40,511 bases of DNA from an uncultured Collinsella sp. (GCA_900543515.1 UQRW01000018.1:1-40511); one strand, 5' to 3'; numbered from the stretch's first letter, positions 1 to 7,548 are shown. A program made the numbers and translations. The notes: generated from the letters alone by a model not told the origin.

Positions 1-1142
1 CCGCCTATAAGTCGTGCAATATCGTGCGCCTGCTGCAAAAGCGCGGCGCATGCGTCAAGGTCGTTATGAGCGAGCATGCTACGGAGTTTGTGGGCCCGCT
101 CACCTTCCGCGCGCTCACCAATGAGCCGGTCGCGGTAGGTCTGTTCGACGATCCCTCCGACCCCATCCACCATATCTCGCTGGCGCAGGAGCCCGACCTG
201 GTGGTCGTGGCACCCGCGACGGCCAATATCATCGCCAAGATGGCCAACGGCATTGCCGATGACCTTATCTCCACGACGCTGCTCGCCACGCCGCGACCCA
301 TTGTGATCGCGCCGGCCATGAACAATGGCATGTGGAAGGCGCCGGCAACCCAGGCCAATATGGCCACGCTGCGCGACCGCGGGGTGCACGTGGTTGGCCC
401 CGGTAATGGCTACCTTGCCTGCGGTGACGTGGACACGGGGCGCATGAGCGAGCCCGAGGACATCGTCGAAGCCATCTGCGAGGTGCTCAACCCCGCACCT
501 CAGGACTTGGCGGGCAAGCGCATCGTCATCACTGCCGGTCCCACGCACGAACCGATCGACCCCGTGCGCTTTATTGGCAACCGGTCGTCGGGCAAGATGG
601 GCATCGCCCTGGCGGAGGAGGCCGCTCGCCGCGGTGCCGAGGTCACGCTCGTGCTGGGACCGACGTCGCTCGATGTCCCCCACGGCGTGGAGTGCGTGCG
701 CGTGCAGACCGCCGCAGAGATGCTGCAGGCGGCGCTGGGTGCCTTTCAGACGGCCGATGCGGCCATTTGTGCAGCCGCCGTCGCCGACTACACCCCCGTA
801 TCCCCTGCGGACCACAAGCTCAAAAAGGCCAACGAACGCTTGGATCGCATCGAACTGGTCGAGACGGTCGATATTTTGGCCGAGCTTTCACGCCAAAAGG
901 GCGAGCGCCGTGTGATCGGATTTGCAGCCGAGACCGATAACGTCGTGAAGTACGCTGAGCGCAAACTTGCCCGCAAGGGCTGCGATGCGATCATCGCCAA
1001 CGATGTCTCGCGCGCCGATTCGGGCTTTGGAACCGATACCAACAAGGCCTGGATTGTGAGTACAGCAGGGACGCAGGAACTTCCTGTGCTAACAAAACCC
1101 CAGCTCGCAGATACAATTTTGGACTTGCTCAAAAATAATTAA
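1..1142 (+). CDS. coaBC: Bifunctional phosphopantothenoylcysteine decarboxylase / phosphopantothenate-cysteine ligase (5' partial)
   Basis: This is the Dfp/CoaBC protein of coenzyme A synthesis. It ligates cysteine to 4'-phosphopantothenate (CoaB) and decarboxylates the product (CoaC). The gene runs in from before the window: the first full codon is at position 3 and reads AYKSCNIVRLLQKRG, the flavoprotein N-terminus just after the usual start. A GTG at 24 is internal and not the start. The CoaC half shows the flavin/substrate motifs PATANIIAKMANGIADDL and PAMNNGMW. The CoaB half follows with ITAGPTHEPIDPVRFIGNRS, SSGKMGIALAEEAARRGAEV, AAVADYTP and the KLKK lysine region. It ends at TAA 1140-1142, just before a tRNA gene. 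About a dozen N-terminal residues are missing because the window is cut, not because the gene is damaged. Confidence 0.96.
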   Translation, partial: AYKSCNIVRLLQKRGACVKVVMSEHATEFVGPLTFRALTNEPVAVGLFDDPSDPIHHISLAQEPDLVVVAPATANIIAKMANGIADDLISTTLLATPRPIVIAPAMNNGMWKAPATQANMATLRDRGVHVVGPGNGYLACGDVDTGRMSEPEDIVEAICEVLNPAPQDLAGKRIVITAGPTHEPIDPVRFIGNRSSGKMGIALAEEAARRGAEVTLVLGPTSLDVPHGVECVRVQTAAEMLQAALGAFQTADAAICAAAVADYTPVSPADHKLKKANERLDRIELVETVDILAELSRQKGERRVIGFAAETDNVVKYAERKLARKGCDAIIANDVSRADSGFGTDTNKAWIVSTAGTQELPVLTKPQLADTILDLLKNN

Positions 1143-1150
1143 AAAAGTTC

Positions 1151-1183
1151 TTGCACAAGGGCAAAGTTTCGGGTTAATATACT
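1151..1183 (+). promoter_or_regulatory. Promoter of the tRNA-Pro gene
   Basis: A TTGCAC -35 box (1151-1156) is followed by TAATAT (1175-1180) at 18 bp, with TATACT overlapping at 1178-1183. It lies about 40 bp before the tRNA and just after coaBC. The 'GTTCTTGCA' context recurs in the promoter before rplS at 14965. Confidence 0.65.
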
Positions 1184-1222
1184 CCCTGTTGCGAGCGAGA
1201 GCAAAGCAACAAACAAAAGCTT

Positions 1223-1299
<77 letters not shown>

Positions 1300-1309
1300 G
1301 AAGTTTGCA

Positions 1310-1338
1310 GGTCAGGCACCTAGTGCCTGACCTTTTTT
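1310..1338 (+). terminator. Rho-independent terminator of tRNA-Pro
   Basis: A perfect 10-bp stem GGTCAGGCAC / GTGCCTGACC (1310-1319 and 1323-1332) with loop CTA is followed by six T residues. Confidence 0.9.
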
Positions 1339-1341
1339 GTT

Positions 1342-1371
1342 TTAAGCAATTGCTTAATTTTGATTAAGCAA
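1342..1371. repeat. Palindrome with a third half-site
   Basis: A perfect 16-bp palindrome TTAAGCAATTGCTTAA (1342-1357) is followed after TTTTGA by another TTAAGCAA (1364-1371). It is AT-rich and lies immediately behind the tRNA terminator. It could be an operator for a dimeric winged-helix regulator, but no promoter or gene start is obvious within about 400 bp. Confidence 0.5.
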
Positions 1372-1766
1372 CAGGGTGCCAAAAATCTACCTGCGCGATA
1401 ATCGCTTTTTGCGGTTACTTGCGCGTTTTGCACGCGCTTGAGCCGATTTATTAACGCGACATGAATCTACATACGCGTAGCTGGTATACAGACGAGTACA
1501 GTCTGTATTTATCGCGGCGATTTACACAGATATAGCGACTGTATCGAACAAGTGTGTCGCTGTATTTATTCCAGTAGTTCACTTGATCGGTGGACAAGTG
1601 GGCTGTTGCAACGAAACGTCAACCAGGATGGGCTCCATACGAGGATGCCGCAGGGGTAATGGCGGGGGAGTGCGGCAGGCGCTCCGAGAGCCGCTGTATG
1701 ACCCCATTTCTCCTCAAACCAACTACCTGTGCCATGAGCCTAAAATGTACGAGTAATCGCTAAAAG
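1372..1766. other. Gene-free stretch with small hairpins
   Basis: I see no convincing coding sequence here. It contains small dyads: ATACAGAC / GTCTGTAT at 1486-1508, and AGCGAC / GTCGCT near 1540-1575. This is the first stretch of the accessory region after the tRNA. No integrase or copy of the tRNA 3' end was found. Confidence 0.5.
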
Positions 1767-1799
1767 AAAAAGCCCGCGCAGGGTTGCGCAGGCTTTTTC
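1767..1799 (-). terminator. Bidirectional hairpin terminator
   Basis: AAAAAGCC (1767-1774) pairs with GGCTTTTT (1791-1798), with an inner GCGCA/TGCGC stem around GGGT. T or A runs on both sides suit termination in either direction. On the minus strand it lies just beyond the end of the broken pilin gene at 1822. Confidence 0.8.
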
Positions 1800-1821
1800 G
1801 CAAGACAAGCTAGAAGACAGG

Positions 1822-2817
1822 CTAAAAACACCAGGCGGGGCAGACGCGAACCGAACTCGCCCCGCCGGCTTCGCACGACGGATGGCCGGTGTCGCCGACA
1901 TTGAGGAAGCCAGGATAGTTGCCCGGATGCACCGAACGCTCCCACCAAAATTCACCATTGGCAATGGCGTAGTTACTCCCGTAGTTATCCGTCACCTCGT
2001 TCTTGAAGGCCTCGTACTGGGTTCCCTCGGAGGAAGTCCAGGGATAGGATGCCCAATAGGAGGTGGGGGGGCGATCTCAGAGTAGCTGAGCAGGAACAGC
2101 TTGTCCGAGGTAGCCGTCACGGCGGCGTTCTTGTTCTCATCACCGCCCCCGACATTGTTCGATAGCTTTTTGACGGCCTTCACCTTGGACTGGAAATCGG
2201 ATGGCATCAGATTCCAGATCTTGCCGGAGTTCATTTTCTGACGGAGTTCAGACTTCTCCCAACCGCCGGCGTTGGTGTCAATCGCGTTCATGGGGGACCA
2301 AATGCCCGTCGTGGTGGTGAGGAACGTGAGGCCCGCCTTGCCGGATCCGCCTGCAGGGTCATCATGATTGATGCCGATAATGCGGTAAGTCAGCGTCTTG
2401 CCATCGGTGAGCTTCATCGAGAACTCGGTGCCGGCATCCATCGCGGCCTTCGCTTGGCGTAGGCGGGCGACGCCTCGCCCTTGGCGGCGATGTCCTCGGC
2501 AACTGCCTTCTGCTCACCGAGGGTCCAGTCCTTCGCGTGTCCTTCGCGTCCTTGGCGATGGCCGCCTGGACGGTCGCGGAATCGGGGCCGTTACCGCTGC
2601 CGGAACCGCTCGGTTCCCAAGTCCCACCTGCTGTCCCGTTTACCAATACTCCCGCCACCGTGTTGAACTGGTTCCTGATTGCCGACGAGACCCAAGGGCC
2701 GGCTATCATCACAACCAGGACGATAATCGCGATGACCAGAACGTACTCGATGGCTCCTTGGCCTCGGAGGCGGGTATTCCTAGGAGATACCCCCCCGAAG
2801 GTTAATTGCCGCTGCAT
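1822..2817 (-). pseudogene. Flp-type pilin N-terminus fused to a DUF6273 domain, broken by three frameshifts
   Basis: Read from ATG 2817, the N-terminus is a class III prepilin: short basic leader, G19|Q20, Glu at mature +5 (QGAIEY), then a hydrophobic helix closely matching the neighbouring intact pilin. The frame then changes three times. An extra dinucleotide near 2537-2540 leaves the linker in frame 2. A missing base near 2452 restores a frame reading MDAGTEFSMKLTDGKTLTYR. A seven-base G run (C on the coding strand) at 2065-2071 moves the last part, which reads TSYWASYPWTSSEGTQYEAF and ends near VCPAWCF at TAG 1824-1822. The joined C-terminus matches my knowledge of DUF6273 (GGWEKSELRQKMNSG; WWERSVHPGN). 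First and last segments share a reading frame. Either a decayed gene, a silent cassette or a run of sequencing errors. Confidence 0.75.
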
Positions 2818-2966
2818 GCATATGCGACACTCCCTTCGCATGGGGATTGATATTGCATGCAGAGCGTACGTTAAAGCGAACCGACTAGCCCGTAACGTGC
2901 CGCTGAGGCAACGGCGGCACGGGTGCCCGCGCCACATAAACTGCTTGCCGTTTTGTTTCTTCAGAC

Positions 2967-3929
2967 CTACTGCCACGCCTTCGGGAGGATAACGCCGGGG
3001 GCGCAGTGATTGAAGTTACTATGATTGGCATAGGTTGGGACATTCCAATCGGAACAGTCGAGGTTTAGATTTTTGCAATAGCTAAACATGCCGAGCATAT
3101 CCATAACATCTGAGGTCTTCCACCCTGGTCCAAATTTCACGCTTTTCAGCGAGCTGTCGGCGGAAAAAAGGAGACGTAAATCGCCGGCTTTCCGCGTCGA
3201 CCATCCGGAGATGTCAATCTCCTCGACCTTGTAAAGGTTTTTGAGCGCCGAGTCGAATTCGACGACCGAGGACGTATCCCAGCTTGAAATACTGAAGGAA
3301 GTCGCATTGCCGCAATACGCGAATGCGTGCTGCAGATTTGTGCAGTTCGACATGTCGAACTTTGCCAGATCAAAGCTCTTGCAGTTCTCCATGTACTGAA
3401 AGCAAAATGCCAACGAGTGGATTTCTATGCCATCGTCAATGGCCTTTACGGCCACGATATTATTTCTGTTAGGCCACCAGGGGGCAGTCGTCTTGCCGTC
3501 GTTTCCCACGGTCGCGGAGGCGTATCCATTTTCGAACCCCGTATACACCGCCGTCACGCGGCGGCTGTTGAGCATGTCACCGACTCTGGGGACCCCGCGG
3601 CGCTTGTAGAACATGAGGCTGTGGTCGTCCTCCGAGTACACGGCGAACGCTATCCCGTGTACGGGGTCCACGATGTCGGCGTCGGTCAACGACCCGTTGC
3701 CGCCGCCCGTGCCGCCCGACTCCCAGCTCCCCTTTGAGATTCCGTTGCCGAGCGTCCCCGCCACCGTGTTGAACTGGTTTGTGATCGCCGACGAGACCCA
3801 CGGTCCCGCGATCAGCACCACCAGGACGATGATCGCGATGATCAGTACGTACTCGACTGTCGACTGCCCCTTCGGGCGGCGGGTAAATCTGGGAGATGCC
3901 CCCCCGAAAGGAATTTCCGCTGCATGCAT
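2967..3929 (-). CDS. Flp/type IVb pilin-like protein with C-terminal DUF285 (BspA-like) domain
   Basis: This 320-residue protein begins with a basic leader and a prepilin peptidase site, G21|QSTVEY, with Glu at mature +5. A hydrophobic helix follows (about residues 28-47, IIAIIVLVVLIAGPWVSS), the hallmark of Flp pilins of Tad systems. A Gly/Ser-rich linker (about 65-80) leads to a long C-terminal region with DUF285-type repeats: FDMSNCTNLQHAFAYC, SWDTSSV, IDISGWSTRKAG, MFSYCKNLNLDCSDWNV. DUF285 domains occur on surface proteins of host-associated bacteria. Ordinary Flp pilins are under 100 residues, so the fusion is far larger. The ATG at 3929 has GAGAGGAG upstream. A second ATG four bases later is out of frame. 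A seven-base G tract occurs around codons 9-11. A role as displayed minor pilin or adhesin is inferred. No Tad assembly genes are in the window. Confidence 0.8.
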   Translation of the reverse strand: MHAAEIPFGGASPRFTRRPKGQSTVEYVLIIAIIVLVVLIAGPWVSSAITNQFNTVAGTLGNGISKGSWESGGTGGGNGSLTDADIVDPVHGIAFAVYSEDDHSLMFYKRRGVPRVGDMLNSRRVTAVYTGFENGYASATVGNDGKTTAPWWPNRNNIVAVKAIDDGIEIHSLAFCFQYMENCKSFDLAKFDMSNCTNLQHAFAYCGNATSFSISSWDTSSVVEFDSALKNLYKVEEIDISGWSTRKAGDLRLLFSADSSLKSVKFGPGWKTSDVMDMLGMFSYCKNLNLDCSDWNVPTYANHSNFNHCAPGVILPKAWQ

Positions 3930-3969
3930 GTGCGGCTCCTCTCGGATTGCTTCGGCTGATGCTGCAGAG

Positions 3970-3998
3970 GATAGACGCGATTACTAAGGATGAGTCAA
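3970..3998 (-). promoter_or_regulatory. Possible promoter of the pilin gene
   Basis: On the minus strand TTGACT (3998-3993) is followed after 17 bp by a poor -10, TCTATC (3975-3970), about 40 bp before the pilin start. The -35 box is good and the -10 weak. Confidence 0.35.
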
Positions 3999-4083
3999 CA
4001 ATGCCGCAGCGGCATTCACACTAAGAGGGTAAGGCGTTTGGAGTGACATCCCGTTCCAAAACGTATACTTGATTTAAGGCGGA

Positions 4084-4743
4084 GTGGAATGTGAGCGCGC
4101 AAGGAGATGCGGAATCGATGAGAGCCTCAAAAAAATTACTGCAGTGTTATCATCTTTCATCCTCTCTATTCTTCCATTTCTGATTCTATGGGCGGCTTGG
4201 TCAGTCCTCCCTGATACAATTCCCGCTCATTGGAGTGGGGGTGTGGTTGATCGATGGGGTAATAAGCTTGAATTGCTGGTTGTTCCGCTGTTTTCTCTGA
4301 TTGGTTCTATTGCAATTTCTGTGTACCTTATTGTTTCCACGCGGCGAAGAGAGTTCGCGGATTTCTCTGTTCGAATGCGACGGGACTTTGTTGCGTGCTA
4401 TATTTCTAGTCTTCTTTTATCGACAACCTGCTCAGTGATAATTGCCGTTTGGGTTCAGTTGATTCTTACGCAAAGCACTGCGGTTGATGGGGGGCTTGGA
4501 CTATCGATCCTGTATTCCCTTCCCGGGCTATATGTGATCTTGTGCGCTTTGCCGCCTTTTTATGCGAGCGGCGAGAGCAAAAAGGCAGAGCGCCTGATAA
4601 CAGTTCTTATTGGCGGCGCGGAGATTGTTCTTTGTGGAATAGTGCTTGAAGGTTCGGCTGCCTCTTATACGATGATTGGACTGATGATTCTGTTCTGTGC
4701 GTTTGAGATTGTGTCACAGGTAAGGGATAGCCGGTCCTTATGA
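4084..4743 (+). CDS. DUF1648-containing multi-pass membrane protein
   Basis: Four or more hydrophobic segments are visible. The first (FILSILPFLILWAAWSVL) is followed by the DUF1648 signature LPDTIPAHWSGGVVDRWGNK, also seen in SdpI-like immunity and signalling proteins. Further segments start near LLVVPLFSLIGSIAISVYLI, YISSLLLSTTCSVIIAVWV and TVLIGGAEIVLCGIVL. Function is unknown. The start is uncertain. GTG 4084 is the furthest in-frame start. A better-placed ATG at 4118 with AAGGAG at 4101 is out of frame, but would join the same protein if the A7 tract at 4129-4135 had one more A. A TATACT box at 4064-4069 may be its -10. The lower GC content resembles the peptide cluster further on. Confidence 0.65.
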   Translation: MECERARRCGIDESLKKITAVLSSFILSILPFLILWAAWSVLPDTIPAHWSGGVVDRWGNKLELLVVPLFSLIGSIAISVYLIVSTRRREFADFSVRMRRDFVACYISSLLLSTTCSVIIAVWVQLILTQSTAVDGGLGLSILYSLPGLYVILCALPPFYASGESKKAERLITVLIGGAEIVLCGIVLEGSAASYTMIGLMILFCAFEIVSQVRDSRSL

Positions 4744-5237
4744 GTTGAATTACGCGCGTGCGGATATAAAGGTTGGCATGTTAAGCTGGTCGTTTTCTCG
4801 TTCTGGGACATTTGCAGTAGGATGAGTGGGACTAGGCGCGCTGCGGTGTGATGGTTGAGACTTGTATCGCTGCAAATCCGCTGATGCACATTTTGCTATT
4901 GGGCTTGAAGGTGGGACCGGCAGGCCTTTGTTTGGGTTGTTCCGGTCGTCCAACGCGTGTTGCACGGCTTTATATTGTTACCCTCGTTCGGCGCTCCGTT
5001 GGAGCATTTCCGGGTTTGTCGGCATCATGACTTGGCCAAGTGACACGCTTGCCGGGACGGTTGTAACGCCGCGCCGGTTCCGTGTGCTCCTTCGTTGTTG
5101 GCCTGTCCAGCCGGGGGCGGATTCGGCCTCATGTTGTGGCGCACGGCCTTCAGGGGCTTCCCCTGGCGAGTTATGTTCGTCCGTATGGGTAAGGGTCGGG
5201 TTGAGCTGACAATCCCGTGTCGGAAGGGGCTTGGACC
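4744..5237. other. Gene-free stretch
   Basis: No reading frame here has both a credible ribosome site and a protein-like composition. Open frames at 4862-5209 (+) and 5025-5442 (-) are rich in Arg, Pro, Cys and Ser, as expected for GC-rich noncoding frames. The base composition shifts from AT-richer to GC-rich at about 5030. Confidence 0.45.
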
Positions 5238-5726
5238 ATGCGCGCGATGACAGAGATTGAGTGGCTGGACGGCCGTGTGACGAAGGTGCCGGAGCTCGCC
5301 CTGGGCGATGCGTTCGGCGAGAGCGTCCAGGCGGAGCTCGATTTCGGGTTCGACGATGTGTTGGAGGGCCTTTGGGTCGAGGTGCGCCATCATGAGCCGG
5401 ATGAGGACTCGGACGGCGACCCGCGCGGGAGGGGCTGCGCACTGTACGCGGACTGCCGGTACAGCCTGGTCGAACCGTCGGACCTCGACCGTGTCTTCTG
5501 CATCCTTTACGAGGGGCAGCCGAGGGTCTGCCGCGTCGCGGGGGAGCTCGTGAACCTTTTGCGGGCCTGCGCGTTGTCCTGCCTCATGCTCGGATCTCCC
5601 TACCCGCCAGGCGCCCTCGAGGCCCTGGCCGCGTGCGCTCGATACCTCTGCGGTCCGGCTTTCACATCCGACCTCGCCGCCCGTGCCCGCGCCGCGGGGG
5701 AGCTAGGGCCCCCGCGGCGGCGGTGA
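5238..5726 (+). CDS. Hypothetical acidic protein
   Basis: I do not recognise this family. The protein has about 162 residues from ATG 5238, chosen because GGAAGGGG lies 8 bases upstream. A GTG at 5217 and an ATG at 5247 are alternatives. The N-terminal half is acidic and soluble-looking (MTEIEWLDGRVTKVPELALG; VEVRHHEPDEDSDGDPRG; LVEPSDLDRVFCILYEGQPR). The C-terminal half is Ala/Leu/Cys-rich and probably helical. No signal peptide or clear membrane helix is seen. Third codon positions are strongly GC-biased, as in real genes of this genome and unlike the AT-richer genes on both sides. The gene stands alone without an evident partner. Confidence 0.55.
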   Translation: MRAMTEIEWLDGRVTKVPELALGDAFGESVQAELDFGFDDVLEGLWVEVRHHEPDEDSDGDPRGRGCALYADCRYSLVEPSDLDRVFCILYEGQPRVCRVAGELVNLLRACALSCLMLGSPYPPGALEALAACARYLCGPAFTSDLAARARAAGELGPPRRR

Positions 5727-6306
5727 ACGCGGCCGCGGCGTGGGAATTTGGGATGGGGGCGGGTTCCGAAACGCCTGCGGAGGGGAGAACCCCGTTGGGC
5801 GGGGACTATTCGTGATGCTTGATATCGCATTGCAGTATGGAAGCACGGATCATCTTCGCGATGGTCCGACCGGTTGATGGGCTAGGACGCGCATTCAGCA
5901 GGGAAGGGGATGGCTTTTAATGCCGCTTTTGGCTTATGCGTGCCGCGCTCCGCGTATGGCCATCCTGCGGTGCTAAAGCATTCTTGAAGTCTGTTAAGTG
6001 AATTCGTTTTAATCGCGCACGTGGCCGTTTGCCCATGTCGCATAACAGGATTCACTGTTGATTGCCCGTGTGATGACAGCGTGAGTTTCGGGGGGGGGTG
6101 GCGTGAGCGGAGTCGCCGCGTTGTATAAGTCTGGCCGGCCCGACTGATGTGTCGATCTGTCGGGCCGGCCGAGAATGGTGAAGAGATCTCGCTGTTGAAT
6201 GAACGAATGTTACAAGCAGCTCTTCAAGGCGCTTTGGGCGTTGGCTGGGGCTGCGCAGTCAATCGCATGCAGTGATAGGCGAGGCGATTGCTCGATGAGC
6301 CGGCGA
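5727..6306. other. Gene-free stretch with a G9 run and a strong hairpin
   Basis: No supported gene lies between the unknown protein and the end of the peptide cluster. Notable items are a nine-base G run (6090-6098) and the perfect inverted repeat at 6133-6170, listed separately. Open frames here, such as 6199-6513 on the plus strand, are antisense to the candidate precursor and rejected. Confidence 0.5.
6133..6170 (-). terminator. Strong hairpin, probable end of the peptide cluster transcript
   Basis: A perfect 12-bp inverted repeat GGCCGGCCCGAC / GTCGGGCCGGCC encloses a 14-nt loop. It lies about 140 bp beyond the stop of the 60-residue peptide gene on the minus strand. There is no T run on either side, so termination is inferred from position and stem strength only. 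Confidence 0.45.
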
Positions 6307-6489
6307 CTAGTTCTGTGCTGCACTCGTCCCGGTGCCGTCGTTGTCTGCCGAGTACCAGAATGCGTAGGCCGCAACGACGGCATCATAGACGGCTGCGACT
6401 ACGTTATCCACGACGGCTGCAAAGTTGACCACAACGGGAACGGGGCCGGTTTTGGAATCCATCTTCTCTACTTCTGGGGTCTCATACAT
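6307..6489 (-). CDS. Candidate precursor peptide of a radical SAM-modified peptide
   Basis: A 60-residue peptide is encoded directly after the radical SAM gene. The TAA of that gene is part of the ribosome site TAAGGAG, 8 bases before this ATG, so the two should be translationally coupled. The N-terminus MYETPEVEKMD resembles the Y-x-x-P-x-(V/I)-E leader start of many small peptides beside radical SAM genes. The rest is Val/Ala-rich with an imperfect 8-residue tandem repeat, VVDNVVAA (26-33) and VYDAVVAA (34-41), then an aromatic cluster YAFWYSAD and a Gly/Thr/Ser/Asn-rich tail. It has no Cys, which argues against thioether products. The context (PqqD-like protein, radical SAM enzyme, exporter) supports a RiPP precursor. 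The modification and the cleavage site are unknown. Alternatively it is an unmodified helical peptide. Confidence 0.65.
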   Translation of the reverse strand: MYETPEVEKMDSKTGPVPVVVNFAAVVDNVVAAVYDAVVAAYAFWYSADNDGTGTSAAQN

Positions 6490-6501
6490 GGGAACATCTC
6501 C

Positions 6502-7548
6502 TTAGAATTGTGACAGGACGCTCAGGTCGCCTAGATCATCGTCGATCAGGTCGATATAGAGGTCGCCGTCCATATTGATGTCTGCAATCAACGATGAGAT
6601 CTCTTCCATCTCGTCAATCGAGTGCATACGATTGGCCAACGCGGTAACAACGGGCTTATCCCAAACGGTTGCCATTCCGGCATCGTAGTATTCCTGAAGG
6701 CTGTGTTTGCGAACGTTTCCGATGATGAGAGGTATATAGGGGGATGCGACGATATCGCCATTGGCGTGGATGGCCACTTGGTCAAATTGCATTTGCAGTT
6801 GAGGGAATCTGACCAAGTGGTCGATGGGGTCGCCCCACTCAAGCATGAAATAGCCTCGATAGTCCGGATCGTATCGAAGGTCATTGATCGTGTTGACTAG
6901 CCGACGGTATTGATTATTCGAAGGGCGAATCGTGCGGTTTCTTCGGGCTCTACCGAGGAGCATGAGCGGCTGAACTCTAAGGTCAATTCGGTCAGTTCTA
7001 CCCGACGATTTCAGCTTGTCTCGAAGCATCGTGCAAACTGGTTTGAAATCGTCGACATTGAACGATGTCGGACAAAAGGCAATTGAAAGGTGCAGTGAGG
7101 TTTCGTTCAGCGTGATATCGATGGCGTCGAGCACCCGGTCGTATAATCCCGAGAGTCCTCGCATATGTTCGTGAGAATCGCGTAGGCCATCGAGGCTAAA
7201 CTGTATGCCGTTTAAACCGGCGCGTTCGAGCTCATGCAAAGTATTTGAGTTTGCGAGCAGACCGTTTGACACGAGGTTGCATTTGACGCCAGATGCGCTG
7301 AGCCGCCGCAAGGACTCGATGACAAGATCCTTTCGCAGGAGGGTCTCGCCTCCGCAGAAGCAGAAGCTAAAGGGGTGCATTTGACAAATCGAGTCGACGA
7401 GTTCGAGGACTTCGTTGTCGGATAATTCGTTCGCGACGACATCGTTTTCTCCACTGTTGTTGAAGCAGTGTAGACAACGAAGGTTGCATTTGTTTGTAAT
7501 GTCGAGCGCAACGCTGTGGGGCGCTCCGATTATTGCCGGCATGCTCAT
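6502..7548 (-). CDS. Radical SAM peptide-modifying enzyme lacking C-terminal cluster cysteines
   Basis: The 348-residue protein has the radical SAM motif CNLRCLHC (Cys21, 25, 28) that binds the catalytic 4Fe-4S cluster, then FCGGETLL, which contacts SAM, and GIQFSLDG in the barrel. Peptide-modifying relatives usually carry a SPASM or twitch domain with further cysteines. Here the equivalent stretch is recognisable (IHANGDIVASPYIPLIIGNV, then HSLQEYYDAG), but the usual cysteine positions are not Cys, so no auxiliary cluster can be predicted from it. The C-terminus is acidic. The start overlaps the stop of the PqqD-like gene by one base, and a second ATG (MPAIIG) is possible. The gene is followed 12 bases later by the candidate substrate. 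The reaction is not predictable from sequence. Confidence 0.85.
   Translation of the reverse strand: MSMPAIIGAPHSVALDITNKCNLRCLHCFNNSGENDVVANELSDNEVLELVDSICQMHPFSFCFCGGETLLRKDLVIESLRRLSASGVKCNLVSNGLLANSNTLHELERAGLNGIQFSLDGLRDSHEHMRGLSGLYDRVLDAIDITLNETSLHLSIAFCPTSFNVDDFKPVCTMLRDKLKSSGRTDRIDLRVQPLMLLGRARRNRTIRPSNNQYRRLVNTINDLRYDPDYRGYFMLEWGDPIDHLVRFPQLQMQFDQVAIHANGDIVASPYIPLIIGNVRKHSLQEYYDAGMATVWDKPVVTALANRMHSIDEMEEISSLIADINMDGDLYIDLIDDDLGDLSVLSQF

Noticed and set aside
4862..5209. Plus-strand 115-codon frame
   Set aside because: It has no ribosome site and a Cys/Arg/Ser/Pro-rich composition typical of noncoding GC-rich frames.
6199..6513. Plus-strand 104-codon frame
   Set aside because: It is antisense to the candidate precursor peptide. 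The minus-strand gene has a perfect ribosome site and coupled context; this frame has neither.
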